Assembly: GCA_004563195.1 (NCBI GenBank)
Contig: SFTJ01000090.1
Coordinates: forward strand, 1-9,206
Length of the DNA stretch: 9,206 bases
Origin: a bacterium
Lineage (GTDB): Bacteria; Bacteroidota; Bacteroidia; Bacteroidales; Muribaculaceae
Reading direction: 5' to 3'
The first letter of the stretch is position 1; each line of letters begins with the position of its first letter. Below, in pieces: positions 6,746-9,206 of this stretch. Below the pieces are notes generated by a model, which saw nothing but the letters and a program-made list of their open reading frames with translations, made no database searches and had not been told where the DNA came from. A program made the position numbers and the translations under genes.

Positions 6746-6788
6746 TGTTGATTGTTTAGTATAAAATAACTTGAGCATATTTTTGAAG

Positions 6789-7665
6789 ATGGAAAAGAAA
6801 GATTTAAAGATAGTGTTTTTCGGAACTCCTGATTTTGCTGTGGAGAGTCTGAAACGCCTTGTGGAAGGTGGATATAACGTGGTGGGTGTAGTCACTATGC
6901 CTGACAAGCCAGCAGGTCGTGGTCATCATCTCCTCCAGAGTGATGTGAAGAAATATGCCGTTGAAAATGGTTTGCATTTGATGCAGCCAGTGAAATTGAA
7001 AGATGAAGAATTTGTGAACGAACTTCGCAGTTTGAACTTTGCTCCCAAAATATCGTGGCGCAGCGCCAATCAACTGGGCTGTAATGAACGGCGAAACTGA
7101 AACTGGTGTAACCACATTCTTCCTGAAACACGAGATTGACACAGGCGACGTGATTCAACAAAAGTCACTCCCCATTGGCCGTAAAGACAATGTTGAGACA
7201 ATTCACGACGGACTGATGATGATGGGTGCAGGTATGGTGATTGAAACTGTTGACGCAATTATTGCTGGCACAGTGAAGCCTATTCCTCAATCGGAAATGC
7301 TTACTGCCGGGGAAAAGCCAACTCCTGCGCCAAAAATCTTCAAGGACACTTGTCGCATTGATTGGAATTGGTGTGCTGAAAAGGTGTATAACCATGTGCG
7401 TGGCTTATCGCCATATCCAGCTGCGTGGACTGAGATTGTTGATGCTGCAGGCAAGGTTTATGCTGTGAAAATATTTGAAACAGGCGAACCTGAAGCACCA
7501 TCTGCTAACCTTGTGCCTGGCACCCTGACAACTGACGGTAAACGCCTTCGGGTGGCATGTGCAGATGCAAAAATTGAGATATTGTCGCTTCAAATGGCAG
7601 GTAAACGCAGAATGCCGACTGCCGACTTCCTTCGTGGCTTTAACATTGAAGGTTGCCATTGCTGA
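6789..7665 (+). pseudogene. fmt: Methionyl-tRNA formyltransferase, frameshifted with catalytic segment missing
   Basis: Fmt formylates Met-tRNA(fMet) using 10-formyl-THF for translation initiation. Bases 6789-7037 encode the N-terminus (IVFFGTPDFAVESL, MPDKPAGRGH, LMQPVKLKDEEFVNELRSLN). From about 7039 a second frame continues with LLPKYRGAAPINWAV, ETGVTTFFL, IDTGDVIQQK (catalytic Asp kept), APKIFKDTCRIDW, RGLSPYPAAWTE and the C-terminal domain to the stop at 7665. Bacteroides homologues, as I recall them, have about 30 residues between these parts (ADLQIVV... to FNLHAS). Here that is about 89 nt missing, which removes the catalytic Asn and His of N-x-H-x-SLLP and shifts the frame by one. The first frame ends at 7100 after nonsense residues. 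The two pieces (83 + 208 residues) plus 30 give the normal length of about 320. Nothing else looks decayed, so an assembly error is possible. Confidence 0.88.
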
Positions 7666-7690
7666 TAATTTTTTCCAACATGATATGTGA

Positions 7691-7726
7691 AAAATCGGTT
7701 TTGAGTTTATCGAAACCGATTTTTTT
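7691..7726 (+). terminator. Intrinsic terminator after fmt
   Basis: AAAATCGGTTT (7691-7701) pairs perfectly with AAACCGATTTT (7713-7723) over 11 bp around a loop of about 11 nt, and T residues run through 7720-7726. It lies 26 bp after the fmt stop and before the nadE promoter, so it should end the tsaC-fmt transcript and isolate nadE. The A-rich 5' flank could let it work in both directions. Confidence 0.88.
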
Positions 7727-7793
7727 GCATTTTGGCAATAGTTCTTACCCGTTTTTTGTCTCAACTTATACCTATCATATCGCCATTTTTGAG

Positions 7794-7801
7794 TAATTTT
7801 G
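7794..7801 (+). promoter_or_regulatory. Candidate -7 box of the nadE promoter
   Basis: TAATTTTG at 7794-7801 matches TAnnTTTG and lies 22 bp before the nadE ATG at 7824. No TTTG is found 19-21 bp upstream; the nearest one (7755-7758) is too far away. The region is AT-rich and such a box can occur by chance. Its placement between the terminator and the start codon supports it. Confidence 0.45.
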
Positions 7802-7823
7802 TAAGTTAATAATTTGGTAAATT

Positions 7824-9206
7824 ATGTACATACAAAATAAGACTGATTATGGATATATTAGAGTTGCGTCGGCAGTTCCATCTGTTAATGTTGCTGATGT
7901 CGACTTTAATGTGAAAAGTATATTGAGCAGCATTGAGCAAGCCAAGCAGTGCGATTCGCAGATGTTGGTGCTACCCGAACTTTGTGTTACTGCTTACACC
8001 TGTGCAGATTTGTTTGGCAACGAACAGTTGCTTGACGCTGCCGAAGAAGGATTTCAGCAAATTCAGCAATCCACTATCAATTCTGATATTGTGGTGTTTA
8101 TTGGCGCACCACTTCGCTGTGACGGGCACCTTTATAATTGCGCCGTGTGTATTCAGGGTGGCAAGATTCTCGGTGCTGTGCCAAAAACTTATTTACCGAA
8201 TTATAAAGAATTTTACGAAAAGCGTTGGTTCACGAGTTATAATGTGACCAAGACTGCAACTGAAATCACTATTAATGGTGAAGTTGTGCCTTTTGGTGCC
8301 AACCTCATTTTCAATGCTGGTAAGGTGAAAGTGGGTGTTGATCTTTGTGAAGATTTATGGGTTCCCATTCCACCAAGTTCGATTTATGCAATCAATGGCG
8401 CAAATGTGATTGTAAACCTTTCGGCTTCAAATGAACTTATTGGCAAGCACCAATATTTGCGTGATTTAATCAAGCACCAATCCGACAGTTGCACCACTGC
8501 ATATATTTATTCGTCGGCTGGTTTTGGCGAATCATCTACCGATTTAGTGTTTGCCGGCAATGCCATTATTGCTGAAAACGGATCAATTCTCAGTGAATGT
8601 AAGCGTTTCGAACTCGATCCACAAATCACTTTTGCGGATGTGGATATTGAGGCGTTGAATAACGAGCGTCGCATCAATGGTAGTTATAACGACAACATGC
8701 TACAGTTTAGTCGTCCAATGCGCCTTATTCCGCTCACATGGCCCAAAACGCTCAATTACGACGAAACACCACTTTCCCGAACGCTAAAAACACTTCCTTT
8801 TGTGCCTTACGAAGACCATCGCAATTCACGATGCGAAGAGATAGTGAATATTCAAACAGAGGGTTTGATGCGTCGGTTGGCACTCCTTGTGGCTGTCAGA
8901 GCGTTCGACCGACTTGGCTACGACCGAAAGAAAATTTACGGCGTGACAATGCCTGGCTTCGGCACCACAGGTAGGACTTACAACAATGCCCTTTCGATGA
9001 TGAAGGCCTTGGGTGTGACTGTTATGGAAATTCCAATCGCGGATGCTGTGAAGCAGCACTTCAAAGATATTCAGCATGATATTAACGTGCATGATGTCAC
9101 CTATGAGAATGGTCAAGCACGCGAAAGAACGCAGATATTGATGGATTTGTCGAACAAATTCAATGCGTTGGTGCTCGGTACAGGCGACCTTTCAGAGTTG
9201 GCATTG
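7824..9206 (+). CDS. nadE: Glutamine-dependent NAD+ synthetase, partial at right edge, ATP-binding loop missing
   Basis: NadE amidates nicotinic acid adenine dinucleotide to NAD+ using ATP and glutamine-derived ammonia. The 461 residues visible cover the nitrilase-fold glutaminase domain with its Glu-Lys-Cys triad: Glu52 in PELC, Lys121 in PKTYLPNYKEFYEKR, and Cys175 in VDLCEDLW. Then comes the start of the synthetase domain (GVTMPGFGTTGRTYNNAL, DVTYENGQARERTQ, LGTGDLSELAL), still open at the edge; about 180-200 residues should follow. At residues 350-355 the sequence reads RRLALLV, whereas family members have about 20 residues between RRL and ALLV containing the SGGLDST pyrophosphate-binding loop. 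The loss is in frame, at 8879/8880. As written, the enzyme could not bind ATP normally. The deletion may be real or an assembly error. The start ATG 7824 gives the expected N-terminus (YGYIRVASAVP). Confidence 0.93.
   Translation, partial: MYIQNKTDYGYIRVASAVPSVNVADVDFNVKSILSSIEQAKQCDSQMLVLPELCVTAYTCADLFGNEQLLDAAEEGFQQIQQSTINSDIVVFIGAPLRCDGHLYNCAVCIQGGKILGAVPKTYLPNYKEFYEKRWFTSYNVTKTATEITINGEVVPFGANLIFNAGKVKVGVDLCEDLWVPIPPSSIYAINGANVIVNLSASNELIGKHQYLRDLIKHQSDSCTTAYIYSSAGFGESSTDLVFAGNAIIAENGSILSECKRFELDPQITFADVDIEALNNERRINGSYNDNMLQFSRPMRLIPLTWPKTLNYDETPLSRTLKTLPFVPYEDHRNSRCEEIVNIQTEGLMRRLALLVAVRAFDRLGYDRKKIYGVTMPGFGTTGRTYNNALSMMKALGVTVMEIPIADAVKQHFKDIQHDINVHDVTYENGQARERTQILMDLSNKFNALVLGTGDLSELAL

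Noticed and set aside
6778..6785. TATTTTTG as a promoter -7 box for fmt
   Set aside because: It ends only 3 bp before the fmt ATG and has no TTTG at the right distance, so it is probably chance in AT-rich DNA.
7020..7060. Programmed ribosomal frameshift in fmt
   Set aside because: A frameshift would restore the frame but not the roughly 30 missing conserved residues, and no clear slippery heptamer with a downstream structure is apparent at the junction.
6771..7100. Short 109-residue fmt-like protein as a distinct gene
   Set aside because: The last residues after LRSLN are out-of-frame translation of the real fmt sequence, which continues in the next frame to 7665. It is one broken gene, not a new small protein.
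7933..8247. Separate 104-residue gene inside nadE
   Set aside because: It is a shadow frame. The nadE frame is continuous through this region with the glutaminase catalytic Lys and flanking family motifs.

Overview
The window looks like a chromosomal segment of a Bacteroidota member, most likely order Bacteroidales and possibly Prevotella-like. The reasons are the style of the 23S rRNA 3' end, several promoter-like matches to the Bacteroidota consensus (TTTG, about 19-21 bp, TAnnTTTG), weak or absent Shine-Dalgarno sites, and protein sequences that resemble Bacteroides/Prevotella homologues as I remember them. No database search was possible, so the taxonomic level is a judgement.

Layout. 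Bases 1 to about 86 are the 3' end of a 23S rRNA gene. A spacer follows, then a 21-nt hairpin at 310-330 that matches only the closing helix of a 5S rRNA gene, then a strong intrinsic terminator (338-372). A tandem AT-rich repeat (376-440) and a promoter overlapping a perfect palindrome (449-485) lead into a umuD-umuC operon (translesion DNA polymerase V, 522-2278). Converging on it is a small secreted FMN-binding-domain protein on the minus strand (2294-2698). A divergent intergenic region (2699-2912) starts a plus-strand run of tsaC/sua5 (tRNA t6A synthesis), a polyprenyl-phosphate sugar-1-phosphate transferase, a CLC chloride channel/transporter with tandem CBS domains, and fmt (initiator tRNA formylation). 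A terminator at 7691-7726 closes this run. Glutamine-dependent NAD synthetase nadE begins at 7824 and runs off the right edge.

How the genes relate. tsaC, the sugar transferase, clc and fmt are tightly spaced (27 bp, 1-bp overlap, 43 bp) and probably co-transcribed. They serve different jobs: translation, surface glycan initiation and ion transport. The umuDC pair is a separate stress-response unit.

Most unusual observation. Three highly conserved genes each appear to lack their most conserved core. The 5S gene is reduced to helix I (about 80-90 nt missing). fmt lacks about 89 nt covering the catalytic Asn/His motif, which also shifts the frame. nadE lacks about 60 nt in frame, covering exactly the ATP-binding SGGxDS loop. 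The other proteins look full length. An assembly or consensus artefact is the simplest explanation, but genuine deletions cannot be excluded from sequence alone. I see no CRISPR array, transposase, phage gene, tRNA or clearly novel multi-gene system.
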